From assembly GCA_033398695.1 (NCBI GenBank), contig CM065802.1, forward strand, positions 80,338,096 to 80,402,095: 64,000 bases of DNA, read 5' to 3'. The DNA comes from Orobanche coerulescens (Eukaryota > Streptophyta > Magnoliopsida > Lamiales > Orobanchaceae). Positions 32,385-45,000 of this stretch are shown here, one piece after another (within the stretch, counting starts at the first letter, position 1; every line of letters starts with the position of its first letter). The translations under genes and the position numbers were made by a program. Under the pieces are notes generated by a model. The model did not search any database, had not been told where the DNA came from, and saw nothing but the letters and a program-made list of their open reading frames with translations.

Positions 32385-32815
32385 GGTAGCGCACGCTATG
32401 TACACCTGGTAGCGTATGCTAATTTAGTGCGGGTAGCGCACGCTATCGGTTAGCATTAGTGCACGTTACTAGTGTATTGGAGGCAGACAGTCCAGTAGGT
32501 ACTGGACTGGAATGATGTATTCGTAGCACACGCTATGGTAGTGCACGCTAACGATATTAGTAGCGCACGCTACGTTACCCGAGTAACGTGTGCTAAGGCA
32601 AGCAGGGCAGAGGACAGTAGGTTCTGGACTCCATTTACTGGGCACCAACTATCAGGTAGCGAATGCTAACTCGCGTTAGCGTTCCCTAAGGAAAGGTGTT
32701 AGCGCACACTACAATATGTGTAGCGCACGCTAACGACGATAACAAAGGCCACTGGACTACCCCGTGAACCCGTTAGCGCGCACTATTCGTAGATGCTAGC
32801 GCACGCTAATCCCTA
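32385..32815 (+). promoter_or_regulatory. S1 palindrome array
   Basis: About fourteen TAGCGCACGCTA-type 12-mers, ending just before the TATA box. Some copies are changed to tagtgcacgcta or tagcacacgcta. Confidence 0.75.
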
Positions 32816-32997
32816 TTTAGTATAAATAGGACAGTCTATCCCCAAATCCGTCACTTTTCCATTTCCTTCCTTGGGCGATTTCGAGCGATTCCGGGCGATT
32901 TGTGAAGAGTTCTTCGAGCTTCAATCATCTAGCAACATCTTTGAGCTTCTAGTTCGAATTAATCAACGTTTAAACCTCTCCACCGCTCCAAATCAAG

Positions 32998-33740
32998 GTA
33001 AACTTCTCACAACCCTAGATTTTCAGGATTTGGGGGTTTTCCACTCGATCTCTTCGATCCAGCTTGTTGTTATGATGGAATATTTCGATTATAAATTATC
33101 TACCTTGGATACATATTTTTCTACGGATTTATTGGTATGTTTCCTGAGTTCTTGAGTATTTGGGATGGTTGACTTGCGATTCACCATCTAATAGACTTAT
33201 TCCCGGAACACATGTATCGTGGGTAGTAAATTTGGATGAATTCCAACTTATTTTCATACCGGTGGGTTTTTGACAGATGATTACGAACTTGTCTAGGTTT
33301 GGAATTGTCGATTCCTTCAATCTTGGTAGCTTGTCGTTCGTACCCTTTTCTCTCGATTCCAGGCAAGTGATTCTTGTGAAAGTTATGTTCTTAAATGTGA
33401 AAAGTAATACATGTGAGTGTCAGAGTTATATTCATTCACTCCGAGAGGGCCTGACGGGGTCGAGGAGGGTTCCGCTTATGATGGTTCCGCGACCATTTGG
33501 GTTAGCCACTCCGAGATGACCCGATGGGGTCGAGGAGGGATTCATGCATTGTCGAGTCCACGATTAATCAAGAGATATTGTCATTGTTGAGACATGTTTG
33601 GCTAATTGCATTTTCCGGAAAATCATTATCATGGCTTTGAATTGGTGCATATGCTTTTATGTATAAGACTTGACGTTTCACTTGTAATACTTGCCCTAAC
33701 CCCTCTCGTGTGGGGAAAATTCCTTTTGTGTTTTTTTCAG
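32998..33740 (+). other. Predicted intron in S1 leader
   Basis: CAAG|GTAAAC at 32998 and TTTTTTTCAG|G ending at 33740 give a 743-base intron with a good pyrimidine tract. The following sequence (cgagcgagcatcgggatgg) is conserved after the same point of G1. Inferred, not shown. Confidence 0.45.
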
Positions 33741-35169
33741 GTTGTAAGAATCCTTACGAGCGAGCATCGGGATGGTACGATGAAGATGGCAAGGCGTGAT
33801 ACTGTGGCTAGTTGTGTGCCCTTTATTTTGAGCATTATTCTCTTCGGTCTGTTTCATCCTTGTAATAATAAACAGTACTCGAGTACTTTAGGAAAGTCTT
33901 TTTCCGGTTGATGTATAACTTCTTGTATTTCTTCGTGGTCCTGGATGTTAGTGGTTGAACTTTCTTATTTGTATTGGATTTATTGATTCCCGAGTGGACT
34001 TTGTGACATTTGATGTGTTATGTGTAAAAATTAGCCTAGTGGGTCCCTGGCAGGGATCACGGCGCTGTGATATTCTCCGAATATCTCGGGGGTGTTACAC
34101 TCACAAGATCGCAACCAAGGGTCACAGAAGCATCTACTCAGGAATACTCCGGACAAGATAAGTAAAACGAGCACAATTCCACAGATAGTGACGCATATTA
34201 AATTTTGGAATTTAATATAACATAGTCCGAGCAAGGGTTTACTTGCCTCAAGTCTGACGAGAGTTACTCCCTTGATAACACAACGGCTTGAATGACCACA
34301 CCCGAGAGCTCAACCTATTACATATTCGTTGATTAATACCTTGCGGTGAACATGACGATTATAGACAATTTCCCCGTCCCGTTAGTATTCTAAACTTAGT
34401 TGTTCATGACGTTGAAACCAAGATTTCATGTTTTAACTACAATGCGAATTACTAAATTCTTCGGTCCGCCAATTTACAATTTATCATCTCGTTAAACAAT
34501 AATATTCTTAGTACAACATTTATACGTTACGACTACGACTTATAGCCACCGTAATTTCATTACTTACTCAAGTTCGAAATTCTAGAATAGAATGACTAAG
34601 CACAAATCTCTCGAAATCCTAACATATTCGATATCCTATCCGATTCGATAATTGTTAACTAATTTATTAAGGAATTACCAACGGGTTTACAATATGATAA
34701 TCGGATTATAATCGCAATCCATAACAAGATGATTCTATGGTTTTGGTGATTTACAAGCTCGATTATGAGTTTTACAATCCAACTACGAGTACTACTACAA
34801 TTCATTCAAAATACTATCTTGATAGGCTTCGATTAACAATTATAACTAGCTCCACCAGTTCAATCATTATCAAGAGTTTTATAAACTACCCAAGGCTTCC
34901 GAATCTTAGTATAATACAACTAACGACACCGAGATAAATTCGAAGGTTGATGAACTTACCTTACTCGACGAGACACGAGGAAGAACAAAAAAGGACGATG
35001 AAGGACGGGAGGACAACACCTTCAAAACCTTCTCCGGAGCTTGATCAAAATCCACTCCACTACGATAATACACAGCTAGAAAGGTTCAAAATCCGATTTG
35101 GAAGGTTGGAGGATGATTTTTGGATGAGAATAAGTGTTTAAGGGTCAGAGGAAATGAAGAGGAAATGTC

Positions 35170-35510
35170 ATTTTATAACACCAGGCTAGCATTACGTACG
35201 TAATGCCTAAGGTTTTACGTCGTAACCTTTGTTACGTACGTTACCGCCTATGGGCTAATGTACGTAAGTGCTTCTCAAAAGTTTCTGCCCGAAATGTCAT
35301 GGTCCATTACGTACGTAATGTATGGCTGAGTTACGTATGTAATGATCAGTTGACTAGCTGTCGTTGTCGGGCCGAAAGTTGTCCTGACCACGCGGGATCG
35401 GGGATCTCATCCGTAGACTGCATTACGTATGTAAAATCTAAGTTTTAACGTACGTAATATTATGAGGATAGCCTACATAACGCTGTCTGAATAACGTATG
35501 TAATGTTCGT
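35170..35510 (-). promoter_or_regulatory. G4 LTR A: array of TTACGTACGTAA palindromes
   Basis: About nine copies of ATTACGTACGTAAT or close variants lie upstream (minus strand) of the TATA-like box at about 35170-35180. Unlike the 12-mer of the other LTRs this one is a perfect palindrome with the TACGTA core. TACGTA is the A-box recognised by some plant bZIP factors. Confidence 0.78.
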
Positions 35511-35857
35511 TCAATACACTAAGTTATAATATTACGTCAAATCGTTATAACACGACTTCCCTTTAGACTCGTCCAGCAATTTCTCGGGGAATAAAACGTT
35601 GGCCACCGTCATATTCGCACCGATATTACTCAACAACATCAAGGTAAGTCACCGACATATCATCAACATCAGGAAATCACATCACAACACAAATAAGTAC
35701 TTTCAAGAATTTATATGCCACAAAATGGTTTAAACATAGTACGTATAAAAGTAAAAGCGCACATTATTAATCATTAAAATGAGGTACAAGGTTTTAAACA
35801 GTATGGAATACTCTTAGTATTACATACCATCCCCCTTAAAATAGTTTCATCCCGAAA

Positions 35858-37313
35858 CTAAGAAAATAACTCGGGGTAACTCTCTCTCATGCTAGACTCA
35901 GTCTCCCAAGTTACTTCTTCAATGCCGTGATACAACCATCGAACCTTCACAAGGGATATAGCTTTATTCCTCAATGTCTTTACGCGATGATCTAAAATCG
36001 CGATTGGCACTTCCCTGAAGGTAGCATCATTAGAAATCTCTAACTCTTCGAAATTGAGTTTGTGACTTGGATCGTAAACGTACTTCCTTAGCTGGGAGAC
36101 GTGGAAGACATCGTGCAATCCGTCTAATGATGGTGGCAATGCTAATTGATAAGCCTACACGGTCTAAAATCTCAAATGGGCCGATAAACCTCGGACTCAA
36201 TTTGCCCTTATGGCCAAAACGTCGAATGCCCCGCATTGGTGACACTTTGACCCAAATTGGTCTTTGACTAGATATTCCAACGGTCGCTGGCGGTCTGCAG
36301 CATATGACTTCTGGCGGCTCTGCACCGCTAACATGTGCTTTCGAACAATGGAAATTTTATTATTAGATTCCTGGATCAGATCTAACTCGGTGGCGATGAC
36401 ATCGGAAGCATCATCCTAACATACGGGAGACTTGCATCTCCTGTCGTACAAGGCTTCGAAGGGCGCCATGCCTATGCTCGCATGCCAACTGTTGTTGTAT
36501 GAAAATTCCGCCAAATAGAGATGTTTAGCCCAACCTTTGCCCCAATCGAGTACACATGCTCTTAACATATCCTCCAGGGTCTGTATTGTATGCTCTGTCT
36601 GTCCGTCGGTTTTAGGGTGATAGAAGGTGCTGAAATGTAGTTGAGTACCCATAGCCTTGTGGACAGCCTTTCAAAAACGGGACACGTGCCTAGTGTCTCT
36701 ATCTGATATGATTGCCGAGGGAATGCCATGTAGTCTCACGATTTCCTGGATAATGATGGTGGCCGACTGCTCTGAAATGTGCTGACTTCATCAGTCGGTC
36801 TACAATGACCCATATCATGTCCTTTCCTCCCGTCGTTACTGGTAACTTGGTGACAAAATCTATTGATATGCTCTCCCATTTCCATTCCGGAATAGGTACA
36901 GGCTGTATGATTCCAGCCGGTCTGCGGTGTTCAATCTTCACTTATTGACATATCATGCATCGAGCAACGAATCTTGCTACTTCCTGCGTCATGTTCTTCC
37001 ACCAAAAGCTCTTCCGCAGATCTTTATACATTTTGCTCACCCTGGGATGTACCGAATAGGGAGTAGAATGAGCTTCCTTAAGTATAGTTTGCTTAAGCTC
37101 ATCATTTGGTGGAATACAGATCCTGTTTTTAAATCTTACCAAGTTCCTTTGGACCCTGTAGTCCGATATAATTCCCCCTTCAGCTCTTGCGCCGATCGCG
37201 CGCAGTTCCGGGTCTTCCATTTGTGCTAAGTGTATCTCATCAAGCAAGGATGAATGAATGTTAATTGAGCACAACTGTCCCTGATAGGTGTTGTATCCAT
37301 ACTTCAATACCAT
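35858..37313 (-). pseudogene. G4 copy 1 integrase with chromodomain, broken
   Basis: Minus-strand pieces: 37313-36942 holds the zinc module (AHSTPYSVHP ... [10 protein letters not shown]). 36941-36699 carries the first catalytic Asp (SIDFVTKLPVT) and DRLMKSAHF. 36652-36416 has [11 protein letters not shown] (catalytic Glu) and [17 protein letters not shown]. 36245-36030 has the GPF module. 36139-35858 has FHVSQLRKYVYDPSH and the chromodomain-like LVKVRWLYHGIEEVTWE. At least four breaks; the copy 2 integrase is better preserved. Confidence 0.88.
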
Positions 37314-37371
37314 TCCTCCAGAGGTCCTGCTATAATTCCAGCTGTACCGTTAAACCGGATAGCGCCAATTC

Positions 37372-37740
37372 CTACGCAGTCTTCCGACTAAGTGCATCTG
37401 CTACGACGTTGGCCTTCCCAGGGTGATACAAAATCTCCACGTCGTAATCCTTGATTAGTTCCAGCCAACGCCTCTTCCTCATGTTTAGCTCTCTCTGGGT
37501 GAAAATATATTTTAAACTCTTGTGGTCCGTAAAAATCTTACAGGTAACCCCGTAAAGGTAATGTACCCAGATCTTAAGAGCGTGGACCACTGCAGCCAGT
37601 TCTAAATTATGCGTCGGATAGTTCACCTTGTACGGTTTGAGTTGTCGAGGGGCATATTCAATAACTCCGCCATTTTGCATGAAGACACATCCCAGTCCAT
37701 GGTTAGATGCATCTGTATAAATCGCGAATCCTTCTGTACC
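37372..37740 (-). pseudogene. G4 copy 1 RNase H
   Basis: The stretch 37680-37372 reads YEPRQLKPY-like, [41 protein letters not shown] and [24 protein letters not shown] sequence. The upstream [10 protein letters not shown] part is in the preceding frame around 37720. Confidence 0.85.
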
Positions 37741-38610
37741 CTACGGTAATACTAACATTGGAGTCGTAGTCAGTCTCTGTTTTAATTCATCAAAGCTCTC
37801 CTGGCAATCCTTTGTCCAGATAAACTTGGTACTCTCCCTTAGTAGATTCTTCAATGGCCGAGCAATACTAGAAAAAGCCTCGATGAACCGTCGATAATAT
37901 CCTGCCAATCCCAGAAAACCTCTCACTTCCTTGACGTTTCTTGGCGATTCCCAACTCATCACTGTCTCGATCTTTTGAGGGTCTACCTTGATGCCTTCTG
38001 CTGAAATAACATGTCCCAGAAAGGTTACCTCCAGCATCCAGAACTCGCACTTAGAAAGTTTTGCATAAAGTTGGTGTTCCCATAATACACTTAATAACTG
38101 CCTCAAGTGTTTCTCATGCTCTTGTCGGCTCCGGGAATAGATTAAAATGTCGTCAATAAAAACCACCACACATTTATCGAGAAAATCTGTCAGAACCTTA
38201 TTCATTAACTCTATAAAAATAGATGGGGCATTAGTCAAGCTGAACGACAACACCATGTACTCGTAGTATCCATATCTTGATCGAAATGCGGTCTTAGGAA
38301 TATCCTCCTCTCGAATCCTCAGTTTGTGATATCCGGACCGTAAATCGATTTTTGAAAACACAGTCGCCCCCTGTAGTTGATCTAGTAAATCATCTATCCT
38401 CGGAAGTGGGCAGCAGTTCTTGATAGTGACCTTGTTTAGATCTCTGTAATCGATACACAGGCGCAGAGAGTTGTCCTCTTTCTTCACAAAAAGGACTGGC
38501 GCACCCCATGGTGAAGTACTCGGACGGATCAGTCCCTTAGCAATTCTTCGAGTTGTAACTTTAATTTCTCAATTTCGGCTGGTGCCATTCTGTATGGTGC
38601 CTTAGATATA
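37741..38610 (-). pseudogene. G4 copy 1 reverse transcriptase (core open, 248 codons)
   Basis: The open stretch 38487-37741 contains [50 protein letters not shown], the catalytic [19 protein letters not shown] and [15 protein letters not shown]. It is continuous through palm, thumb and connection. The RT N-terminus (38610-38490) is in other frames after small deletions. Confidence 0.88.
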
Positions 38611-38761
38611 GGCGTCGTTCCCGGCTCAAGTTCGATCGAGAGATCACCTCCCGTCATGGCGGAAGCCCTGGTAGTTCATCAGGAAAAACGTCTGGAAATT
38701 CACTCACTGCGGGAGTGTTATCAACCGATAGCTGTGATGTGTCCTCATGAAGAACATAACA

Positions 38762-40420
38762 CTAGTAATACATTTCTCGAGCGTCACAAGATACTCCCGC
38801 TATAAGGAGGCTAAGGGACCCCTTAGTACTGAAGTGCTCTAGACCCCTGATTATGTGAGTGGCACCGTCACGAGTCATAATAGAAACGGTCAGGTTATAG
38901 GTATCTAATATCGTCCGGTGCATCATCAACCAGTCCATGCCGAAAATAACATCTTCGTTCTGAAGTGGAAAAACCATGAGATTCGCTGTCCAGCCCTGAT
39001 CATGAATGTGGATCGAACAGTTTTGAACTTCCAAATTACCCACAACTCTGCTACCCTCGGGTAGTTTAACAGTAAAAGATTCACAAGGTACACAAGGAAG
39101 GTTCAAACGATTAACACATTCCATATATATAAACGAGTGTGTCGTTCCAGTATCAAACAGTACATGAACAGGCTGGGAATTAATAAGAAGTGTACCTGAG
39201 ACAGCAGGTGCAGTCTGGTCATCAGTAGCCCTCAATTCGAACACGCGGGATGGCAGTGTCCACGAGGAGGGTGCAGTGCCTCCCCCACGCCCACATCCTC
39301 TTCTGGAACCGAATGGAGGTGGAGATCGATAATCGGACACGGCGGGTGCCCTGGATGTCTATACAAAACCTTGCTGACTCTGAGGAGCTGGATTAGATGT
39401 AGAATTGATCCGCGAACAGTAGCGAGACATGTGCCCCCTTTTTCCGTATGAAAAACACTTCGTAGCCCCCTTTCGACACTGACTCATGGTATGTCCATCT
39501 ATGCCACAATTGAAACAGCTCCACCGAAGGGGTCGGTCAGGCGTGCCCTTCTGTTGGTATGAAGCTGCTGATTTAGAGGAGAACCCAGCCCCCGAGTTCA
39601 TTCTACTGGTGCTCCCAGACTGATTAAACGTCTTCAGTTTATTTTGGTTATGCCCTGTATCACAACTAACAACAGTACCGGTGTATGCCGTGACTACGTC
39701 CTCATATGCGCTCAGAGTTGTGCAGTGAAATCCAGCTGCATAACGTTGGACATCTTCTGGCAACCATTGTGCAAGGTGACAAATTCGTTGATCTTCATAT
39801 GGAACCAACTCTGAGACATAGCTTAGTTTGGTTTTATAGGCCCGAATGATTTCTGGTACCGGCAAGTTTTGTGGTCCTGCACTGAGGAAACTCTGTGCGC
39901 GAGCAGTCTGAGCTGACTTGGGGCAGCACTCGTCTCTCAACAGTTTGGAAAACTCAGCCCACCCGACTGCTCTGTCTTCCGGCTTGTTGGTCCTCCACCA
40001 TCGGGCTGTAGTATCACGGAGCTGGTTGATTCCGAGCGGCACCTTTTGGTTCCATGGGCAACCGATTACCTCGAAAGTAGTCTCTATTTCGGAAATCCAC
40101 TCATCCACATGTTTATCTCCCAAACAATCAAATAATGGTGGTCTAGCCTTCAGCATCTCCCCCAGCCATCGGTCCTTTCTGGAGTTCTCCTCCACGCTAA
40201 TGACTGGTACCCGCTCCGCTCGGTTGGCCTGAGCGATTCCTACTGCAATGGCCTGGGCGAGAGTTTGAATGAAAGCCGGATCCATTCCTCCGTTGTTCTG
40301 GTTATTGGACGGCGCCTGGTTTCTATGTGGAACAATTTCAGCGGTGTTCCTGCCTTCCTGCTGGTTCACAGCATAGCCCTGAGCGTCGTTCACGATTCTC
40401 CTAGCCCCATGACGTGCCAT
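38762..40420 (-). pseudogene. gag: G4 copy 1 gag and protease, one in-frame stop
   Basis: The minus-strand ATG at 40420 opens 353 codons: capsid with QLRDTTARWWRTNKPEDRA and the knuckles CFNCGIDGHTMSQC and CFSYGKRGHMSRYC (one Cys to Tyr). A TAG at 39361-39359 ends it, but copy 2 has CAG there and the same frame continues 39340-38762 into the protease with VLFDTGTTHSFIYMEC and ENEDVIFGMDWL-type sequence. So gag and protease were one frame and a single C-to-T change separated them. This is the best-preserved gag in the window. Confidence 0.9.
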
Positions 40421-40647
40421 TTGTGATAATTATTCGATCTAGAGGGTCAGTTTAGTACAATTATTCTTTGAGTTCTATTGAATTCAAACATCATACCTGA
40501 TTCTCAAGAAACATACGGGTTTTTCACCTTGACATTCCTCGAGGAGTTACGGTCGCTTGGAGTTTTGGACTTCTGAATGGTGTTTAAACATTTTCAAAAC
40601 GTTTTGATAAACTTTCCACGTGAGTGTTCGGCTCCGATACCATTTTC
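40421..40647 (-). other. G4 copy 1 leader and primer site
   Basis: Short untranslated leader. At 40642-40631 the minus strand reads tggtatcggagc, the primer site, five bases from LTR B. Confidence 0.8.
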
Positions 40648-42948
40648 TTTAATGCCCCCAAAATATGCCCGGATGCTACAGTGCCGTGAATCCCTTGTAG
40701 GACCCTCAAGGCAAGTTTTCTAAAAGAGTTTAAAAATTCGACATAAAATAATTTGCGGAAGGTAGCCCCATGATAGTGTAAGTACGAAACGAAATACTTT
40801 AAAGAAAAGCAAGTACGCGTACGCGGTTATTACATAAAGTGGAATGTTTTCGGAATTCAATTTAAGAAACAGAATAACAAGGCTTCTCCCCAACACTGCT
40901 CAAGCCTGACCGGAACCTTCGGGAATGTCCTGCACATATTCAACAAATTTGCCTGACATGACGAATCGTGTCAGCCAACCCAGGTTAGATAATACGAACA
41001 AAATTCATCAATAGAATCAGATGAATCTACAATACAATGTTATTACTTGGAAAGGCAATATTACAGAATACTCAACATTATCTCATCTTTCAGCACATAA
41101 AATCCCAAGGTCGCAACCAAGGGACACAGAAGCATCTACACAAGAATACTTTGGACTTGGGTACCATTTAGGTTTTATCCCGCAACACAGTTCCGTATGG
41201 TATATCAACATATAAACTCCCAAGGTCGCAACCAAGGGTCACAAAAGCATTTACTTAGGAATACACCGGACAAGATAAGTAAAACGAGCACAATTCCACA
41301 GATAGTGACGCACATTAAATTTTAATATAACATAGTCCAAGCAAGGGTTTACTTGCTTCAAGTCCGATGAGAGTTACTCCCTCGATAACACAACGGCTCG
41401 AACGACCACACCCGAGAGCTCAACCTATTACATATTCGTTGATTAATACCTTACGGTGACCATGACGATTAGCGACAATTTCCCCGTCGCGTTAGGATTC
41501 TAAACTTAGTTGTTCATGACGTTGAACCCAAGATTTCATTTTTTAACTACAATGCAAATTACTAAATTCCTCGGTCCGCCAATTTACAATTTATCATCTC
41601 GTTAAACAATAATGTTCTTAGTACAACATTTCTATGTTACGACTACGACTTATAGCCACCGTAATTTCATTACTTACTCAAGTTCGAAATTCTAGAATAG
41701 AACGACTAAGCACAAATCTCTCAAAATCCAAATGTATTCGATAACCTATACGATTCGATAATTGTTAACTAATTTATTAAGGAATTACCAGCGGGTTTAC
41801 AATACGATAATCGGATTATAATCGCAATCCATAACAAGATGATTCTATGGTTTTGGTGATTTACAAGCTCGATTATGAGTTTTACAATCCAACTATGAGT
41901 ACTACTACAATTCATTCAAAATACTATCTTGATAGGCTTCGATTAACAATTATAACTAGCTCCACCGGTTCGATCATTATCAAGAGTTTTATAAACTACC
42001 CAAGGCTTCCGAATCTTAGTATAATACAACTAACGACACCGAGATAAATTCGAAGGTTGATGAACTTACCTTACTCGACGAGATACGAGGAAGAACAACA
42101 AAGGACGATGAAGTACGGGAGGACAACACCTTCAAAACCTTCTCCGGAGCTTGATCAAAATCCACTCCACTACGATAATACACGGCTAGGAAGGTTCAAA
42201 ATCTAATTTGGAAGGTTGGAGTAAGATTTTTGGATGAGAATAAGTGTTTAAGGGTCGGAGGAAATGAAAGAGGAAATGTCATTTTATAACACCAGGCTAG
42301 CATTACGTACGTAATGCCTAAGGTTTTACGTATGTAACCTTTGTTACGTTTTTTACTGCCTATGGGCTAACGTACGTAAGTGCTTCTCAAAAGTTCCTTC
42401 CTGAAATTTCATGGTCCATAACGTACGTAATATATGGCTGAGTTACGTACGTAATGATTACTTGACTAGTTGTCGTTGTCGCGCCGAAAGTTGTCCTGAC
42501 CACGCGGGATCGAGGATCTCGTATGTAGACTACATTACGTACGTAAATTCTAAGTTTTAACGTACATAATATTATTAGGATAGCGTACGTAACACTATCC
42601 GAATAACATATGTAATGTTCATTCAATACACTAAGTTATAATATTACGTCTAATCCTTATAACACGACTTCCCTTTAGACTCGTCCAGCAATTTCTCGGG
42701 GAACAAAATGTTGGCCATCGTCATATTCGCACCGATAATTGCTCAACAACTTCAAGGTAAGTCACCGACATATCATCAACATCAGGAAATCACATCACAA
42801 CATAAATAAGTACTTTCAAGAATTTATATGCCACAACATGGTCTAAACATAGTACGTATAAAAGTAAAAGCATCGCGATGGAGCACATTATTAATCATTA
42901 AAATGAGGTACAAGGTTTTAAACAACATGGAATACTCGTGGTATTGCT
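40648..42948 (-). repeat. G4 LTR B (shared middle LTR)
   Basis: About 2301 bp, between the two internal regions. The ends have decayed: tttaatg instead of TGTAACG, and tattgct instead of tattaca. It includes the TACGTA array, TATA-like box and donor-like site (42069). Confidence 0.88.
42295..42620 (-). promoter_or_regulatory. G4 LTR B palindrome array
   Basis: About nine TTACGTACGTAA-type palindromes in the same positions as in LTR A. Individual sites differ by one or two bases (for example ttacgtatgtaa in one copy and ttacgtacgtaa in the other). Confidence 0.75.
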
Positions 42949-42981
42949 TACCATCCCCCTTAAAATAGTTTCGTCCCGAAA

Positions 42982-44140
42982 CTAAGAAAATAACTCGGGG
43001 TAACTCTCTCTCATGCTAGACTCAGTCTCCCAAGTTGCTTCTTCAACGCCGTAATGCGACCATCGAACCTTCACAAGGGGTATGGCTTTATTCCTCAAGG
43101 TCTTTACGCACCGATCTAAAATCGCGATTGGAACTTCTATGAAGGTAGCATCATTAGAAATCTCTAACTCTTCGAAATTGAGTTTGTGACTCGGATCGTA
43201 AACGTGCTTCCTCAACTGGGAGACGTGGAAGACATCGTGCACTCCATCTAATGATGGTGGCAATGCTAATCGATAAGCGAGCCTACCAACACTGTCTAAA
43301 ATCTCAAACGGGCCGATAAACCTGGGACTCAATTTGCCCTTCTGGCCGAAACCTCGAATGCCTCGCATTGGTGACACTCTGACCCAACGTGGTCTCCGAC
43401 TAGATATTCCAACGGTCGCTGGCGGTCTGCAGCATACGACTTCTGGCGGCTCTGCACCGCTAACATGTGCTTTCGAACAATGGAAATTTTCTTATTAGAT
43501 TCCTGGATCAGATCTAACTCGGTGGCGACGATGTCCGAAGCATCATCCCAACATAAGGGAGACTTGCATCTCCTGCCGTACAAGGCTTCGAAGGGCGCCA
43601 TGCCTATGCTCGCATGCCAACTGTTTTTGTATGAAAATTCCGCCAAATAGAGATGTTTAGCCCAACCTTTGCCCCAATCGAGTACACATGCTCTTAACAT
43701 ATCCTCCAGGGTCTGTATTGTATGCTCTGTCTGTCCGTCGGTTTGAGGGTGATAGAAGGTGCTGAAATGTAGTTGAGTACCCATAGCCTTGTGGACAGCC
43801 TTCCAAAAACGGGACATATACCTAGTGTCTCTATCTGATATGATTACCGAGGGAACGCCATGTAGTCTCATGATTTCCCAGATAAAGATGGTGGCCAGCT
43901 GCTCTGTTCCGGTAGTCTCCTGAATTGGAATGAAATGTGCTGACTTCGTGAGTCGGTCTACAATGACCCATATCGTGTCCTTTCCTCCTGTCGTTACTGG
44001 TAACTTGGTGACAAAATCCATTGATACACTCTCCCATTTCCATTCCGGAATGGGTAAGGGCTGTATGATTCCGGCCGGTCTGCGATGTTCAATCTTTACT
44101 TATTGACATATCATGCATCGAGCAACGAATCTTGCTACTT
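42982..44140 (-). pseudogene. G4 copy 2 integrase core, GPY/F and chromodomain
   Basis: The minus-strand stretch 44021-43329 (230 codons) starts inside the catalytic core: MDFVTKLPVT (Asp), ISDRDTRYMSRFWK (Asp), [15 protein letters not shown] (Glu), [19 protein letters not shown]. An overlapping frame, 43377-42982, holds LSPRFIGPFEILDSVG, ALPPSLDGVHDVFHVSQLRK and LVKVRWSHYGVEEATWE. Only one frameshift (near 43350) separates them. Confidence 0.9.
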
Positions 44141-45000
44141 CCTGTGTTCTTCCACCAAAACCTCTTCCGCAGATCTTTATACATTTTGCTCTCCCCGGGA
44201 TGTACCGAATAGGGAGTAAAATGAGCTTCCTTGAGTATAGTTTGCTTAAGCTCGTCATTTGGTGGAATACAGATCCTATTTTTAAATCTTATAAAGTTCC
44301 CTTGGACCCTGTATTCTGAGATAATTCCCCCTTCAGCTCTAATGCCGATCGCGCGCAGTTCCGGGTCTTCCATTTGTGCTAAGCGTATCTCATCAAGTAA
44401 GGATGAATGAATGTTAATTGAGCACAACTGTCCCTGGCGGTGTTGTATCCATACTTCAATACCATTCCTACGGAGGTCCTGCTGCAATTCCGGTTGTACC
44501 GTTAAACCAGATAGTGCCAATTCCTGCGCAGTCTTCCGACTAAGTGCACCTGCTATGACGTTGGCCTTCCCAGGGTGATACAAAATCTCCATGTCGTAAT
44601 CCTTGATTAGTTCCAGCCAACGCCTTTGCCTCATGTTTAGCTCTCTCTTGGTGAAAATATATTTGAAACTCTTGTGGTCCGTAAAAATCTTACAGGTAAC
44701 CCCGTAAAGGTAGTGTCTCCAGATCTTAAGAGCGTGGACCACTGCAGCCAGTTCCAGGTCATGCGTCCGATAGTCCACCTCGTACGGTTTGAGTTGTCGA
44801 GAGGCGTATGCAATAACTCTGTCGTTTTGCATGAAGACACATCCAGTCCATGTTTAAATGCATCTGTATAAATCGCGAATCCTTCTGTGCCCTGTGGTAA
44901 TACTAACACTGGAGCCATAGTCAGTCTCCTTTTTAATTCATCAAAGCTCTCCTAGAAATACCTTGTTCAAATAAACTTGGTACTCTTCCTTAGTAGATTC
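44089..45000 (-). pseudogene. G4 copy 2 RNase H and integrase zinc module
   Basis: The 247-codon stretch 44832-44089 contains [56 protein letters not shown] and [17 protein letters not shown], followed by the zinc module start ([20 protein letters not shown]). The zinc-module cysteines come after a short deletion near 44145. The beginning of RNase H ([12 protein letters not shown]) is in the neighbouring frame. Confidence 0.88.

Larger units (their letters stand above)
32203..34099 (+). mobile_element. Solo LTR S1 inside G4 LTR A
   Basis: It starts TGTAATACCC, ends TGTTACA, 1897 bp, with target duplicates ctccc (32198-32202) and ctcac (34100-34104) differing at one base. It has no internal region. 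It contains the 12-mer array (32385-32815), TATA box (tataaatagg near 32821), donor-like (32998) and acceptor-like (33740) sites, and a 70-bp duplication (33437 and 33507). Its leader resembles that of G2. A solo LTR arises by recombination between the two LTRs of a full element. Confidence 0.9.
31628..35824 (-). repeat. G4 LTR A (with nested solo LTR)
   Basis: On the plus strand it starts tgtaacgcccccaaaat and ends agtattaca. Removing the solo LTR at 32203-34099 and one target duplicate leaves about 2.29 kb. On the minus strand the palindrome array precedes a TATA-like ttataaaatg, then a donor-like AAG|GTAAGT at 34959. Confidence 0.9.

Noticed and set aside
35638..35650. Plus-strand caaggtaag sites in G4 LTRs as splice donors
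   Set aside because: G4 is transcribed from the minus strand, and the minus-strand donor-like site at 34959 fits the TATA position.
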